In this document: positions 56,099 through 64,000 of the stretch, piece by piece
How the letters are laid out: each line of letters opens with the position of its first letter
Numbering within the stretch: the stretch's first letter is position 1
Assembly (NCBI GenBank): GCA_019752015.1
Contig: JAIEMQ010000038.1
Location: 61,158 to 125,157 of the forward strand
Origin: Cyanobacteriota bacterium
Lineage (GTDB): Bacteria; Acidobacteriota; Vicinamibacteria; Vicinamibacterales; UBA2999
Length of the DNA stretch: 64,000 bases
Direction: 5' to 3'
The notes under the pieces: model-generated
Told to the model about the DNA's origin: nothing
Databases searched by the model: none
Seen by the model: the letters and a program-made list of their open reading frames with translations, nothing else
Made by a program: the position numbers and the translations under genes

Positions 56099-58549
56099 CT
56101 ACTCTGCGCGGAGCGCGAGCATCGGATCGATGCGCGTCGCCTGTCGCGCGGGCAGCCAGGTTGCGAGTAGCGCGACGCCGCCGAGGCCCGCGATCACCGC
56201 GATGTAAGTGATCGGATCGAACGGCTGCACGCCAAACAGCATCGACGACAGCAACCGCATCAATCCCGCGGCGGCGATCAGGCCAACCACCAGCCCGATG
56301 CCGGTGAGTGTCAGGCCTCTCGAAACGAAAATGCGCTGCACCGATTCTCCCGGCGCGCCGAGCGCCATGCGGATGCCGACTTCACGGCGGCGCTGCGCGA
56401 CAATGTAGGCGATCACGCCGTAGATGCCGACGAGACCGAGCAGCAGCGTCACCGACGCGGCGATGCCGAGAATCACCAGCACGAACTGCGTCTGCGCCAT
56501 CGACTCGTCGTAGACCTGCTGCATGGTGCGCACGCGCGCGAGCGGCAGATTCGGATTGATGCTCCACACGGCCTTCTGCACCTCGCCCAGGAAGCCCGGG
56601 TCCCGCAGCCGTGACGATCGGATGACATAGGCGAGCGAGCGCTGAACGAAGATGCCGCGCGGATCCGTCTTGTCGCCGTTCAGCATCGCCCAATACACGA
56701 TGGCCGGCGAGGGTTTCGTCGCCCCGTCCTGGCGCTCGTTGCCGGCGACGCCGACAATCTCGTACCACTCGGCCTTCGTCGATCGCCGGATGCGTTTGCC
56801 GAGCGCCTTGTTCGGCTCGCCCCAGTACTCGCGGGCGAGGTTTTCGCTGATGAGCGCGACGTTGTTCCAGTTGTGGACGTCGTTCCACGTGATGCCGCGC
56901 CCCGCGATGACGGGATTCCCCATCGTCGAAAAATAGCCGTCGGCGATGTACTTGTGGCGGCGCAGCGGCGGAATGCCGGCGTCCTGCTGCGGGAAATCCT
57001 CGACCCAGATCGGATCGTTGTTGTTGTTGGCGCCCATCGTGACTTCCGAGGTCACGCCTACCGACTCGACGCCGCCGATGGCTTCGAGCTTGCGGACGAT
57101 CTGCTCGTGCGTGCGCGCGGCCTGCGCCGGATCGTTCACGACCGCCGACGGAATCGAAATGCGCAGCGTCAGGATGCTTTCCGGATTCCGGAAGCCCGGC
57201 GGCACATCGCGGATCGCGACGAAGGTGCGGACCATCAGGCCCGACGCGACGAGCAGCACCGCGGCGAGCGCGACCTGGGCGACGACCAGCGTATTGCGCG
57301 CGCGATGACGCTCGCGGCCTTCGCTGGATCCGCGTGAGGCATCCTTCAGCGCCGCCGCCATGTGCGGCCGCGCGTACTTCAAGATCGGGATGGCGCCGAA
57401 CATCAGCCCGGCGACGAGCGAAATCGCGAGCGTGAACAGCAGCACCAGCGGATCGAGCGTGATCTCGCTGAGCCGCGGCAGCTGTGCGGGCTGGAGATAC
57501 AGCAACAACTGGATGCCGCCATAGGCGAGCGCCACTCCAAGCACTCCGCCCATCAGCGCGACCAGCAGCGATTCCGACATCAGCTGCCAGGCGACGCGGC
57601 GCGCTTCCGCGCCGAGCGCCATGCGAATGGCGAGCTCCTGCTGGCGCGCTTCGGCGCGCACCAGGAACAGGTTGGCGACATTGGCGCACGCGACCAGCAG
57701 CACCAGGCCGACGGTGCCGAGCAGAATCCACAGCATGTTGCCGATGTCGCCGACGACATCGACGTCGAGCGGACGGACCAGCGATCCGAATCGCGCATCG
57801 TCGAACATCTTTTTCGTAAACCCGGGCGGCAGCGGGAAGCGATCGGTGAGCGACGGCAACAGGCGGAGGACGTCCGCGTTGGCCTGGTCGATCGTCACGC
57901 CCGGCTTGAGGCGCGCGATGCCCTGGTAGTTGAAGCCGGCGGCGTGAATCGTGGCGCGATCGATCTTCTGCGGATGGATGACCTGCGGATTGGCGCGCAG
58001 GAACCTGAAATCTTCCGGCAGCACGCCGACCACTTCACGCGCGGAGCCGTTGAACATCAGCGTCTGGCCGATCGCCGAGGGGCTGCCGCCAAACGCGCGC
58101 TGCCAGTAGCGATGCGAAATCAGCACGACGTTCGGACCGTTCGGCAAATCGTCTTCCCTGGTGAAGAGCCGTCCGAGCGCCGGCGTGATGCGGAGCAGCG
58201 GCAGCGTGGCGTCGGTCACCCACAACGCCTCGACCTGCTCCGGCTCGCCGCGCCCCGTGATCGTCGCCGACCCGCTTTGCCAGAGGCCGATGTCCTCGAA
58301 GGACTGGGCGTTCTCGCGCAGCATGAAATAGGTGCCGGCCGATTGCTGCAACGGGCCCTGCATCACGCCCGGCGCGGTCAGCCACGCGCCGACCAGCCTC
58401 GACGGATCGGCATAGGGAAGAGGCTTGAGGATCACGCCGTTGACGACGCTGAAGATCAGCGCGTTGGCGCCAATGGCGGCGCCGACGGTGATGATCGCGG
58501 TCAGGGCGAATGCAGGGGATTTGAAAAGACGGCGGAGTGACAGTTTCAC
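56099..58549 (-). CDS. Orphan MacB/FtsX-type ABC permease, ADOP family
   Basis: 816 aa with the duplicated plan of acidobacterial duplicated orphan permeases: an N-terminal span (about 15-37, ALTAIITVGAAIGANALIFS) and NGVILKPLPYADPSRLV, a large periplasmic MacB-like domain (about 45-270), and three spans around 280-395. A second such half follows, with a periplasmic region at about 440-690 and the final FtsX block (about 700-805; GIRMALGAPGESVQRIF). No ATPase gene is adjacent, as is usual for this family. The substrate and whether it works as an exporter are unknown. It diverges from the fumarase gene. Confidence 0.92.
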   Translation of the reverse strand: MKLSLRRLFKSPAFALTAIITVGAAIGANALIFSVVNGVILKPLPYADPSRLVGAWLTAPGVMQGPLQQSAGTYFMLRENAQSFEDIGLWQSGSATITGRGEPEQVEALWVTDATLPLLRITPALGRLFTREDDLPNGPNVVLISHRYWQRAFGGSPSAIGQTLMFNGSAREVVGVLPEDFRFLRANPQVIHPQKIDRATIHAAGFNYQGIARLKPGVTIDQANADVLRLLPSLTDRFPLPPGFTKKMFDDARFGSLVRPLDVDVVGDIGNMLWILLGTVGLVLLVACANVANLFLVRAEARQQELAIRMALGAEARRVAWQLMSESLLVALMGGVLGVALAYGGIQLLLYLQPAQLPRLSEITLDPLVLLFTLAISLVAGLMFGAIPILKYARPHMAAALKDASRGSSEGRERHRARNTLVVAQVALAAVLLVASGLMVRTFVAIRDVPPGFRNPESILTLRISIPSAVVNDPAQAARTHEQIVRKLEAIGGVESVGVTSEVTMGANNNNDPIWVEDFPQQDAGIPPLRRHKYIADGYFSTMGNPVIAGRGITWNDVHNWNNVALISENLAREYWGEPNKALGKRIRRSTKAEWYEIVGVAGNERQDGATKPSPAIVYWAMLNGDKTDPRGIFVQRSLAYVIRSSRLRDPGFLGEVQKAVWSINPNLPLARVRTMQQVYDESMAQTQFVLVILGIAASVTLLLGLVGIYGVIAYIVAQRRREVGIRMALGAPGESVQRIFVSRGLTLTGIGLVVGLIAAAGLMRLLSSMLFGVQPFDPITYIAVIAGLGGVALLATWLPARQATRIDPMLALRAE

Positions 58550-58598
58550 CTAGGGTGAGACGAAAGGGCCGCGCCAAAAGTTCGAATAAACTGAAGAG

Positions 58599-60131
58599 AT
58601 GCTGGCAGGGTTTTTCGATTCCGTAGTCGCTCTTATCATCAAGACTTCAACGGACTTACCGCCCGACGTGCGTGCCGCGATGAAGCACGCGGTGAACACG
58701 GAAGAACCGTCATCGCGCGCCGGACAAGCGCTCAACATCATCAGCCAGAACATTTACCAGGCCGCGGACATCGAGGGCGCGATCTGCCAGGACACCGGCA
58801 TGCCGACGTTCGAGATCAAGGTGCCTGTGGGCGCCAATCAGATCTGGATGAAGAAGCAGATCAAAGAGGCGATCGCCGAGGCGACCAGGCGCGGCAAGCT
58901 GCGTCCGAACTCCGTTGATTCACTGACCGGCGAGAACAGCGGCAACAACCTCGGTCCCGGCACGCCCGTCATTCACTTCGAGCAGTGGGAGCGCGACGAC
59001 ATCGAAGTGAAGCTGTTGCTGAAGGGCGGCGGCTGCGAAAACATGAACGCGCAGTATTCGCTTCCTGCGGAGCTCGCGCATCTCGGACGCGCCGATCGCA
59101 CGATCGAAGGCGTGAGGAAAGCCATCCTGCACGCGGTGTGGAATGCGCAAGGCAAGGGCTGCGCGCCCGGCGCGATTGGCGTTTGCATCGGCGGCGATCG
59201 CACGAGCGGTTACGTGGAAGCGAAGCAGCAACTGTTCCGCAGCCTCGACGATGTGAATCCGGATCCGCGGCTGGCCGATCTCGAAGCGGAGATCATGCGC
59301 ACGGCGAACACGCTCGGCGTCGGGCCGATGGGATTCGGCGGGAAGATCTCGCTGATCGGCTGCAAGGTCGGCGTGCAGAATCGGTTGCCGGCGAGCTTCT
59401 TCGTTTCGATTGCGTACGACTGCTGGGCGTATCGACGCCTCGGCGTGACGCTCGATGGATCAACCGGCGCGATCAAGTCGTGGCTGTATCGCGATCCGTC
59501 CGTGCCGACGATCCCGATGATGGACCAGGCCGGCTTCAAGCGCACCGGCCGCGAGATTCGGCTCGAAGCGCCCATCGACGAAGCGACGATTCGATCACTG
59601 AAAGTCGGCGACGTCGTGTTGATCAGCGGCCGCGCGTTCACCGGCCGCGATGCGGTGCATCACCATCTCGCCAGTCACGATGCGCCGGTCGATTTGCGCG
59701 GCGGCGTGATTTATCACTGCGGCCCCGTGGTCGCGAAGCAGCCCGATGGCGGCTGGAAAGTCACGGCCGCGGGACCGACGACGAGCATTCGCGAGGAGCC
59801 GTATCAGGCGGACATCATCGGCAAGTTCGGCGTGCGCGCGGTGATCGGCAAGGGCGGCATGGGTGGGAAGACGCTGGCCGGCCTCAAGCAGCACGGCGCC
59901 GTGTATCTCAACGCTATTGGCGGCGCCGCACAGTTTTACGCGCGTTGTATCGATAAGGTGGAGGGCGTCTCGCTGATGGAGTTTGGAACTCCCGAGGCGA
60001 TGTGGCATCTACAACTAAAGGAGTTTCCCGCGATTGTGACCATGGATGCCCATGGGAACAGCCTTCATAGGGATTTAGAGCAGGAATCTGGTGGAAACCT
60101 GGCGAGGCTTGCCGAGCCAGTCTCGCCGTAG
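58599..60131 (+). CDS. Fumarate hydratase, class I (iron-sulfur type)
   Basis: TCA-cycle enzyme converting fumarate to malate, with an oxygen- and superoxide-sensitive [4Fe-4S] cluster. 510 aa, one-chain form (alpha and beta parts fused). The alpha part has AICQDTGMPTFEIKVP (about 61-76) and KGGGCENMNAQYSLP, carrying two cluster cysteines; a third is in GKISLIGCKVG. The beta part has GDVVLISGRAFTGRDAVHHH (about 336-355) and GPVVAKQPDG...AAGPTTSIRE. The ATG at 58599 gives MLAGFFDSVV. It stands just upstream of an Fe-S carrier and a Fur-rubrerythrin fusion, which would fit cluster protection or repair. Confidence 0.94.
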   Translation: MLAGFFDSVVALIIKTSTDLPPDVRAAMKHAVNTEEPSSRAGQALNIISQNIYQAADIEGAICQDTGMPTFEIKVPVGANQIWMKKQIKEAIAEATRRGKLRPNSVDSLTGENSGNNLGPGTPVIHFEQWERDDIEVKLLLKGGGCENMNAQYSLPAELAHLGRADRTIEGVRKAILHAVWNAQGKGCAPGAIGVCIGGDRTSGYVEAKQQLFRSLDDVNPDPRLADLEAEIMRTANTLGVGPMGFGGKISLIGCKVGVQNRLPASFFVSIAYDCWAYRRLGVTLDGSTGAIKSWLYRDPSVPTIPMMDQAGFKRTGREIRLEAPIDEATIRSLKVGDVVLISGRAFTGRDAVHHHLASHDAPVDLRGGVIYHCGPVVAKQPDGGWKVTAAGPTTSIREEPYQADIIGKFGVRAVIGKGGMGGKTLAGLKQHGAVYLNAIGGAAQFYARCIDKVEGVSLMEFGTPEAMWHLQLKEFPAIVTMDAHGNSLHRDLEQESGGNLARLAEPVSP

Positions 60132-60187
60132 CCCGCGGGAGGTTTCGCTCTGCGGGCGAAGGCGGATACGGATACAATAGGTAAATC

Positions 60188-60559
60188 ATGGAAACACAGA
60201 CGATTACACCGGAAGCACCGGTTCACGTCGAAACCATCATCAACGTCACCGAAGCGGCGGCGGGCAAGATCCGCGAGCTGCTGGCGGAAGAAGGCAAGAC
60301 CGAAAGCGGCCTGCGCGTGTTCGTGCAGGGCGGCGGCTGCTCGGGCTTCCAGTACGGATTGATGATCGAGGAATCGGGCGGCGTGGGCGACCAGCAGTTC
60401 GAATCGAACGGCGTGCGGCTGTTCGTCGACCCGGTCAGCATCAGCTACCTGAAGGGCGCCGAAGTCGACTTCGTCGATACCATCACGGGCGGCGGCTTCA
60501 CCATCAAGAACCCGAACGCCACGTCCACCTGCGGCTGCGGTTCATCGTTCTCGGCGTAG
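60188..60559 (+). CDS. erpA: A-type iron-sulfur carrier protein (ErpA/IscA)
   Basis: It receives and delivers Fe-S clusters to apo-proteins. 123 aa with the three conserved cysteines: one in [10 protein letters not shown] (about 50-59) and two in TCGCGSSF (about 115-122). [14 protein letters not shown] (about 19-32) is the usual start of the fold. A -10-like TACAAT lies 10 nt before the ATG. A 19-bp gap to the Fur-rubrerythrin gene implies co-transcription. Likely clients include the class I fumarase encoded just upstream. Confidence 0.94.
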   Translation: METQTITPEAPVHVETIINVTEAAAGKIRELLAEEGKTESGLRVFVQGGGCSGFQYGLMIEESGGVGDQQFESNGVRLFVDPVSISYLKGAEVDFVDTITGGGFTIKNPNATSTCGCGSSFSA

Positions 60560-60578
60560 CCAGGAGACGCTCCAGGTC

Positions 60579-61610
60579 ATGGCCTCCAGCGCGGCCATTC
60601 CCGATCTCGATCGTCTGCGGCCTGCCGGCACCAAGCGTTCCAGCAAGCGGGATCTGATCGTCAACGCGTTCCTCAAGCAGGAGGGACACTTGAGCGCTGA
60701 CGATCTGGTCGAGCTGATCAAGCGTGAAGATCACCGCATCAGCCGCGCGACCGTTTATCGCACGCTGCTGTGGATGGAGGAGGCCGGCATTGCCCGCAAG
60801 GTCGATTTCGGCGAGGGCCGCTTCCGCTTCGAGCATTCGTACCGCCACCCGCGGCATTTTCACCTGATCTGCAAGACCTGCAACCGCTCCTACGAGTTCC
60901 TGAGCTCCGACATCGAGGCGCTCGTCGAAGAAGTGGCGGCGGCACGCGCGTTCACCGCGCGGCAGAGCGTGGTGCAGATTTACGGGACGTGCGAATCGTG
61001 CAGCACCGGCCGCGCGCCGGACGACACCTCGTCGAACTCGGAGCTGCTGTTCGCGCGCGATGCGCTGCGCATTGCGATTGCCACCGAGCGCAGCGGCATG
61101 GAGTTCTACGGGCGCGGCGTGAAGCTGGTGAAAGACGCGCGGGCGCGGGAGATTTTCCGCAAGCTGGCGACTGAAGAAGTGCATCACCTGAAGACGCTCG
61201 AGAACCGTTACCAGGAATTGCTGAAGCAGGATCCGCAGCTCGAGTCGCGGCCGACGTTCCTGTTCTTCAAGGGCGCGGCGAACGGATTGTTCTCGACCGG
61301 CGCCGAGCAGCTGACCAGGGACGGCGTCGACGACCTGGAGGCGTATCGCATCGGCATCCGCTGTGAGCGCGGCTCGCATCGATTCTTCAAACGCTACGGC
61401 GAGCGCTTCGAGGACTCTGAGGGCAAGCGCATCTTCCTCGAGTTTGCCGAGGAGGAGCGCGAACACCTCGAGCTGCTGATTCGCGAGTACCGGCAACTGG
61501 TGAAGCGGCATCGCAGCGACGCCGGAAACAAGCGACGGCTGAAGCCGTCGCTCTCCGAACGGTCGTCCAAACGTCCCAAATCCAAACGCGCCAGATCAAC
61601 AGCTCACTAG
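60579..61610 (+). CDS. Fur-family regulator fused to a rubrerythrin-like diiron domain
   Basis: 343 aa in one uninterrupted frame. Residues about 20-145 are a Fur-family repressor: HTH (ISRATVYRTLLWMEEAGIA, 54-72), the metal/His region SYRHPRHFHLICKTC (87-101) and two structural zinc CxxC pairs (C98/C101, C138/C141). Residues about 155-305 are a four-helix ferritin/rubrerythrin-like domain with the diiron set Glu170, Glu199-x2-His202 (or Glu200-x2-His203), Glu263 and Glu293-x2-His296. There is no rubredoxin domain. The basic tail (311-343) contains a repeat-encoded segment. The fusion could sense peroxide, oxygen or iron through the diiron site. It lies in a row with class I fumarase and ErpA, likely targets or partners. 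Confidence 0.92.
   Translation: MASSAAIPDLDRLRPAGTKRSSKRDLIVNAFLKQEGHLSADDLVELIKREDHRISRATVYRTLLWMEEAGIARKVDFGEGRFRFEHSYRHPRHFHLICKTCNRSYEFLSSDIEALVEEVAAARAFTARQSVVQIYGTCESCSTGRAPDDTSSNSELLFARDALRIAIATERSGMEFYGRGVKLVKDARAREIFRKLATEEVHHLKTLENRYQELLKQDPQLESRPTFLFFKGAANGLFSTGAEQLTRDGVDDLEAYRIGIRCERGSHRFFKRYGERFEDSEGKRIFLEFAEEEREHLELLIREYRQLVKRHRSDAGNKRRLKPSLSERSSKRPKSKRARSTAH
61531..61552. repeat. REP-like palindrome inside the Fur-rubrerythrin C-terminal coding region
   Basis: AGCGACGGCT, GA, then AGCCGTCGCT: a perfect 10-bp stem. It encodes RRLKPSL and keeps the frame. It has the same GGCTxxAGCC core as the hairpins at 50830-50847. Confidence 0.7.
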
Positions 61611-61626
61611 ATCACCAGATCAACAG

Positions 61627-62490
61627 ATGATCGATCTCCACATGCACACGACGGCGTCCGACGGGCGTTTGACGCCGGCCGAGCTGGTGGACCGTGCCGC
61701 GGCGGCGGGCTTGAAAACGATCAGCGTGACCGATCACGACACCATTGCGGCGCTCGCCGAAGTCAGGGCGGCCGCGGAGAAGAAAGGCATTCGCCTCGTC
61801 GAGGGCATCGAGATTACCGCGATCGATCACGGCCGCGACGTGCACATGCTCGGATATTTTTTCGATCCGGCCAGCGCGCCGCTCACGGCGCTGCTGATGA
61901 GCCAGCGCGCGCTGCGCGTGATGCGCGTGCGCGAGATTGCCAACACGCTCGCGAAGTTGAACATGCCGATCGACGTCGAAGGCGTGCTGGTGGCGGCCGC
62001 GGCGCGGCCCGGATCGTCGATTGGCCGGCCGCAGATCGCGCGCGAGATGCTGCGCGCCGGTCACGTGCAGTCGGTGCAGGAGGCGTTCGACAAGTGGCTG
62101 ACCGCCGGCAAGCCGGCCTATGTGCCGCGCACCGGTCCGAGCCCGGCCGAGGTCGTCGAGTGCATCCATCACGCCGGCGGCGTTGCGTCGATGGCGCATC
62201 CCGGCGTCACCAGGCGCGACGAGCTGATCGCGCCGCTCGTGGCGCGCGGCCTCGATGCGATCGAGGTCTATCACTCCGATCACACGCCCGATGACGTGAC
62301 CGCGTATCGCGGACTTGCGGTCCGGCTCGGCGTGCTGATAACCGGCGGCTCGGATTTTCACGGCGAGGAGGACCCCACCTCCGCTAAAGCTACGGGGGGC
62401 AAGCAAACCCGCGCGCATCGCGCGATCTTCGGCGCCGTGACCCTGCCCGCGAAGGATTTCGCCGCGCTCGAGGGGAAAATCCGGCATTGA
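61627..62490 (+). CDS. PHP-domain phosphoesterase (YciV/RNase AM-like)
   Basis: Trinuclear-metal phosphoesterase; relatives remove 5' nucleotides from RNA or act on 3',5'-bisnucleotides. 287 aa. Metal motifs: DLHMHTTASDG (3-13), VTDHDT (35-40), VEGIEIT, VHMLGYF (His), MAHPG (His), and the final GSDFHG (about 240-245). After SDFHGEED comes an in-frame repeat-encoded stretch (PTSAKATGGKQT). The ATG at 61627 lies at the end of GATCAACAG-type repeats. 16 bp after the Fur-rubrerythrin stop, so probably same operon; overlaps the ABC-like gene. Confidence 0.88.
   Translation: MIDLHMHTTASDGRLTPAELVDRAAAAGLKTISVTDHDTIAALAEVRAAAEKKGIRLVEGIEITAIDHGRDVHMLGYFFDPASAPLTALLMSQRALRVMRVREIANTLAKLNMPIDVEGVLVAAAARPGSSIGRPQIAREMLRAGHVQSVQEAFDKWLTAGKPAYVPRTGPSPAEVVECIHHAGGVASMAHPGVTRRDELIAPLVARGLDAIEVYHSDHTPDDVTAYRGLAVRLGVLITGGSDFHGEEDPTSAKATGGKQTRAHRAIFGAVTLPAKDFAALEGKIRH
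62373..62400. repeat. REP-like element inside the PHP gene
   Basis: CCCCACCTCCGCTAAAGCTA then CGGGGGGC, an imperfect palindrome centred on TAAA. It inserts about 9 residues after the SDFHG motif without breaking the frame. Confidence 0.6.
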
Positions 62491-63215
62491 GCTCGTTGAT
62501 CGAGGTCCGCGGCCTGGTGAAGGATTACCAGGCGCTGCGGCCGCTGCGCATTCGGGAGTTCACGGTCGCGTCCGGCGCGATCGTGTCGATTGCCGGCCTG
62601 GATGCCATCGCGGCCGAGACGTTCGTCCATCTCGTGACCGGCGCCACGCTGCCGGACGAGGGCGACGTGATCATGTTCGGGCAGAACACCCGCGACATCA
62701 CCGACAGCGCGGCGTGGCTGACGTCGCTCGATCGCCTCGGCATGATCACCGCGCGCGGCGTCCTGATCGAGGCGTTTTCCGTGCTGCAGAACGTGGCCAT
62801 GTCGTACACGCTCGACGTCGATCCGATCGATCCGCGGGTGGTGCCGCAGGCCGGCGCGCTGGCGCGCGATGTCGGCATCGAGGCGTCGCTGTTCGACGTC
62901 GCCGTCGGCAGAGTCGGGCCGGACATCCAGATGCGCGTCCACCTTGCCCGCGCGCTGGCGCTCGGCCCGCAGCTGCTGATTGCCGAGCATCCGTCCGCGT
63001 CGTTGCCGCGCACCGCGGTCGCGGCGTTTGGCGCGGACCTCGTCAGGGCCGCGCAATCCCGCGGCCTGGCGCTGGTGGCGATCACCGCCGACGATGTGTT
63101 CGCGAAATCGATCGGCGGCACGCGTTTCGAGCTGGTGCCGGCGACCGGCGAGCTTCGTGCGCCCGGCTTACTCAAGAAACTATTCCCTTCGACTCGCTCG
63201 CGACTGTCGTCGTGA
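62487..63215 (+). CDS. Degenerate ABC-type ATPase-like protein
   Basis: 242 aa with the overall plan of an ABC nucleotide-binding domain (LIEVRGLVKDYQALRPL at the start) but no usable catalytic motifs. The Walker A position reads AGLDAIAAETF with no GK[S/T]; the signature position reads VGPDIQMRVHLARALALGPQ; the Walker B/Glu position reads LLIAEHPSAS; the switch His is not evident. ATP hydrolysis is therefore unlikely. The TTG start overlaps the PHP stop. The last residues (STRSRLSS) come from a repeat. No permease is adjacent. It may be a regulatory or structural NBD homologue, or a decaying gene. Confidence 0.75.
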   Translation: MSSLIEVRGLVKDYQALRPLRIREFTVASGAIVSIAGLDAIAAETFVHLVTGATLPDEGDVIMFGQNTRDITDSAAWLTSLDRLGMITARGVLIEAFSVLQNVAMSYTLDVDPIDPRVVPQAGALARDVGIEASLFDVAVGRVGPDIQMRVHLARALALGPQLLIAEHPSASLPRTAVAAFGADLVRAAQSRGLALVAITADDVFAKSIGGTRFELVPATGELRAPGLLKKLFPSTRSRLSS

Positions 63216-63229
63216 GCTCGCTCAGGGCA
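63185..63229. repeat. CCCTTCGACTCGCTCG...GCTCAGGGCAAGC repeat at the ABC-like gene end
   Basis: CCCTTCGACTCGCTCGCGAC and GAGCTCGCTCAGGGCAAGC frame a short centre. Related to the elements at 8748, 31799, 50090 and 54766. It supplies the last codons and the stop of the ABC-like gene and reaches the next ribosome-binding region. Confidence 0.65.
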
Positions 63230-63234
63230 AGCGG

Positions 63235-63924
63235 ATGAAACCGGCTCTCATTCTTTTCGACATCGACGGCACGCTCTTGCTGAGCGGACGGGCCGGCCTG
63301 CGCGCGATGACCCGCGCGTTCAAGGACACCTTCGGCATCACCGACGCGTTCAAGGATCAGCACTTCGGCGGGCGAACGGATTCGTTTCTCGTCTCGAACG
63401 CGCTCAAGAACGCCGGATTGCCGGACACGCCGGAGCAGCATCATCGGTTTCGCGAGACCTACATTCCGCTGCTGGCCGAAGAGATCCAGCAGCCGGGTAC
63501 CGGTCACAAGGGACTGATGCCCGGCGCGCGCGAGCTGCTCGAAGAGCTCGATCTCTTTCCAGACGTGCACATGGCGCTCTTGACCGGCAACTATCGCGAG
63601 GCCGCCGAGATCAAGCTGCAGCATTTCGAGATCTGGGATTTCTTCGAATGGGGCGCGTTCTCGGACGATGCGGCCGATCGCAATGCGCTCGTGCCGATCG
63701 CGATGCGCCGCGCGGAGACCTACGACATTCCTCCCGAGGCGATCGGGCGCGTCATCGTGATCGGCGATACGCCGCACGACATCGAATGCGCGCGCGTCGC
63801 CGGCGCGCGATCGATCGCGGTCGCGACGGGCGGCTACACGGTGGAGCAGCTGAAGGAATTCGGCGCCGACGAAGTCCTGCCGGACTTGTCGGACACCGAA
63901 GCGGTCGTCTCGCTGTTGCTCTAG
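63235..63924 (+). CDS. HAD-superfamily phosphatase, phosphoglycolate phosphatase-like
   Basis: 229 aa from ATG 63235 (MKPALILFDIDGTLL). Motif I FDIDGTLL (8-15), motif II LLTGN (about 119-123), and motif IV VIGDTPHDIECARVAGA (about 179-195) are complete; the helical cap (about 18-85) is of the Gph type. Substrate could be phosphoglycolate or another small phosphate ester. 19 bp after the ABC-like gene. The remaining 76 bp to the window end contain nothing I can name. Confidence 0.9.
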   Translation: MKPALILFDIDGTLLLSGRAGLRAMTRAFKDTFGITDAFKDQHFGGRTDSFLVSNALKNAGLPDTPEQHHRFRETYIPLLAEEIQQPGTGHKGLMPGARELLEELDLFPDVHMALLTGNYREAAEIKLQHFEIWDFFEWGAFSDDAADRNALVPIAMRRAETYDIPPEAIGRVIVIGDTPHDIECARVAGARSIAVATGGYTVEQLKEFGADEVLPDLSDTEAVVSLLL

Positions 63925-64000
63925 GCCCAAAATAAGCGCGTTGGCGGCTCGGCGGCTGCCGTGAGTCGCCCTGCGATCGCGGCGCGGACCTCGCCTGTCG

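Overview
The window is high-GC bacterial chromosomal DNA, most likely from an uncultured or little-studied Acidobacteriota member, with Vicinamibacteria the best guess. Three things point there: an orphan two-domain MacB/FtsX permease of the acidobacterial ADOP type (56099-58549), a large Oar-like TonB-dependent receptor with an N-terminal carboxypeptidase-regulatory domain (13879-17181), and a GMC oxidoreductase/gluconate-dehydrogenase-subunit-3 pair beside secreted c-type cytochrome and PQQ-type enzymes. This is an inference from gene content; there is no rRNA in the window.

Layout. 1-8.5 kb: the 5' end of ddl faces a tgt-yajC-secD-secF-uppP-DUF502-hppA run for queuosine modification, protein export, undecaprenyl-phosphate recycling and a membrane pyrophosphatase. 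8.5-11.5 kb: a tonB-exbB-exbD-exbD energiser operon with a good sigma70-like promoter and a strong terminator. 11.5-12 kb: no gene, but two long imperfect inverted repeats. 12-18.3 kb (minus): TPR protein, TonB receptor, TPR lipoprotein. 18.5-25.4 kb: relA/spoT, ridA, rpmB, an unexplained structured stretch of about 520 nt that is poorer in GC, a DksA/TraR-type zinc-finger protein, lon, and a Nudix hydrolase. 25.4-30.6 kb: sugar/alcohol oxidation genes and exported proteins. 30.7-35.9 kb (minus): ileS-lspA-lgt-rluD, all linked by overlaps. 35.9-43.6 kb: two complementary M16 peptidase-like subunits flanking a block of exported redox proteins and a decayed PQQ/cytochrome gene. 43.6-49.9 kb: accessory region with a MazF-type toxin-antitoxin pair, a HAD hydrolase, and a minus-strand group made of an AraC-type regulator, a secreted 8-cysteine peptide, a beta-sandwich protein, a DsbA-like thiol oxidoreductase and a small membrane protein. 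50-56 kb: GNAT, HIT, prmC-prfA-moaD-moaE-thiD, bioY, exported methyltransferase. 56-64 kb: ADOP permease, then class I fumarase, an A-type Fe-S carrier, a one-polypeptide fusion of Fur and rubrerythrin, a PHP phosphoesterase, a degenerate ABC ATPase and a HAD phosphatase.

Two themes run through the window. First, short palindromic or interspersed repeats are abundant. Several lie in frame inside housekeeping genes (tgt, a GNAT gene, the PHP gene, the Fur-rubrerythrin gene) or supply the start region of a gene (rluD, thiD, the gene at 39824). Second, the most promising new biology is the Fur-rubrerythrin fusion next to Fe-S genes, the cysteine-rich peptide cluster, and two non-coding structured regions (11518-11949 and 21320-21840). 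Functions are assigned from recognised motifs and family knowledge only; no database search was possible.
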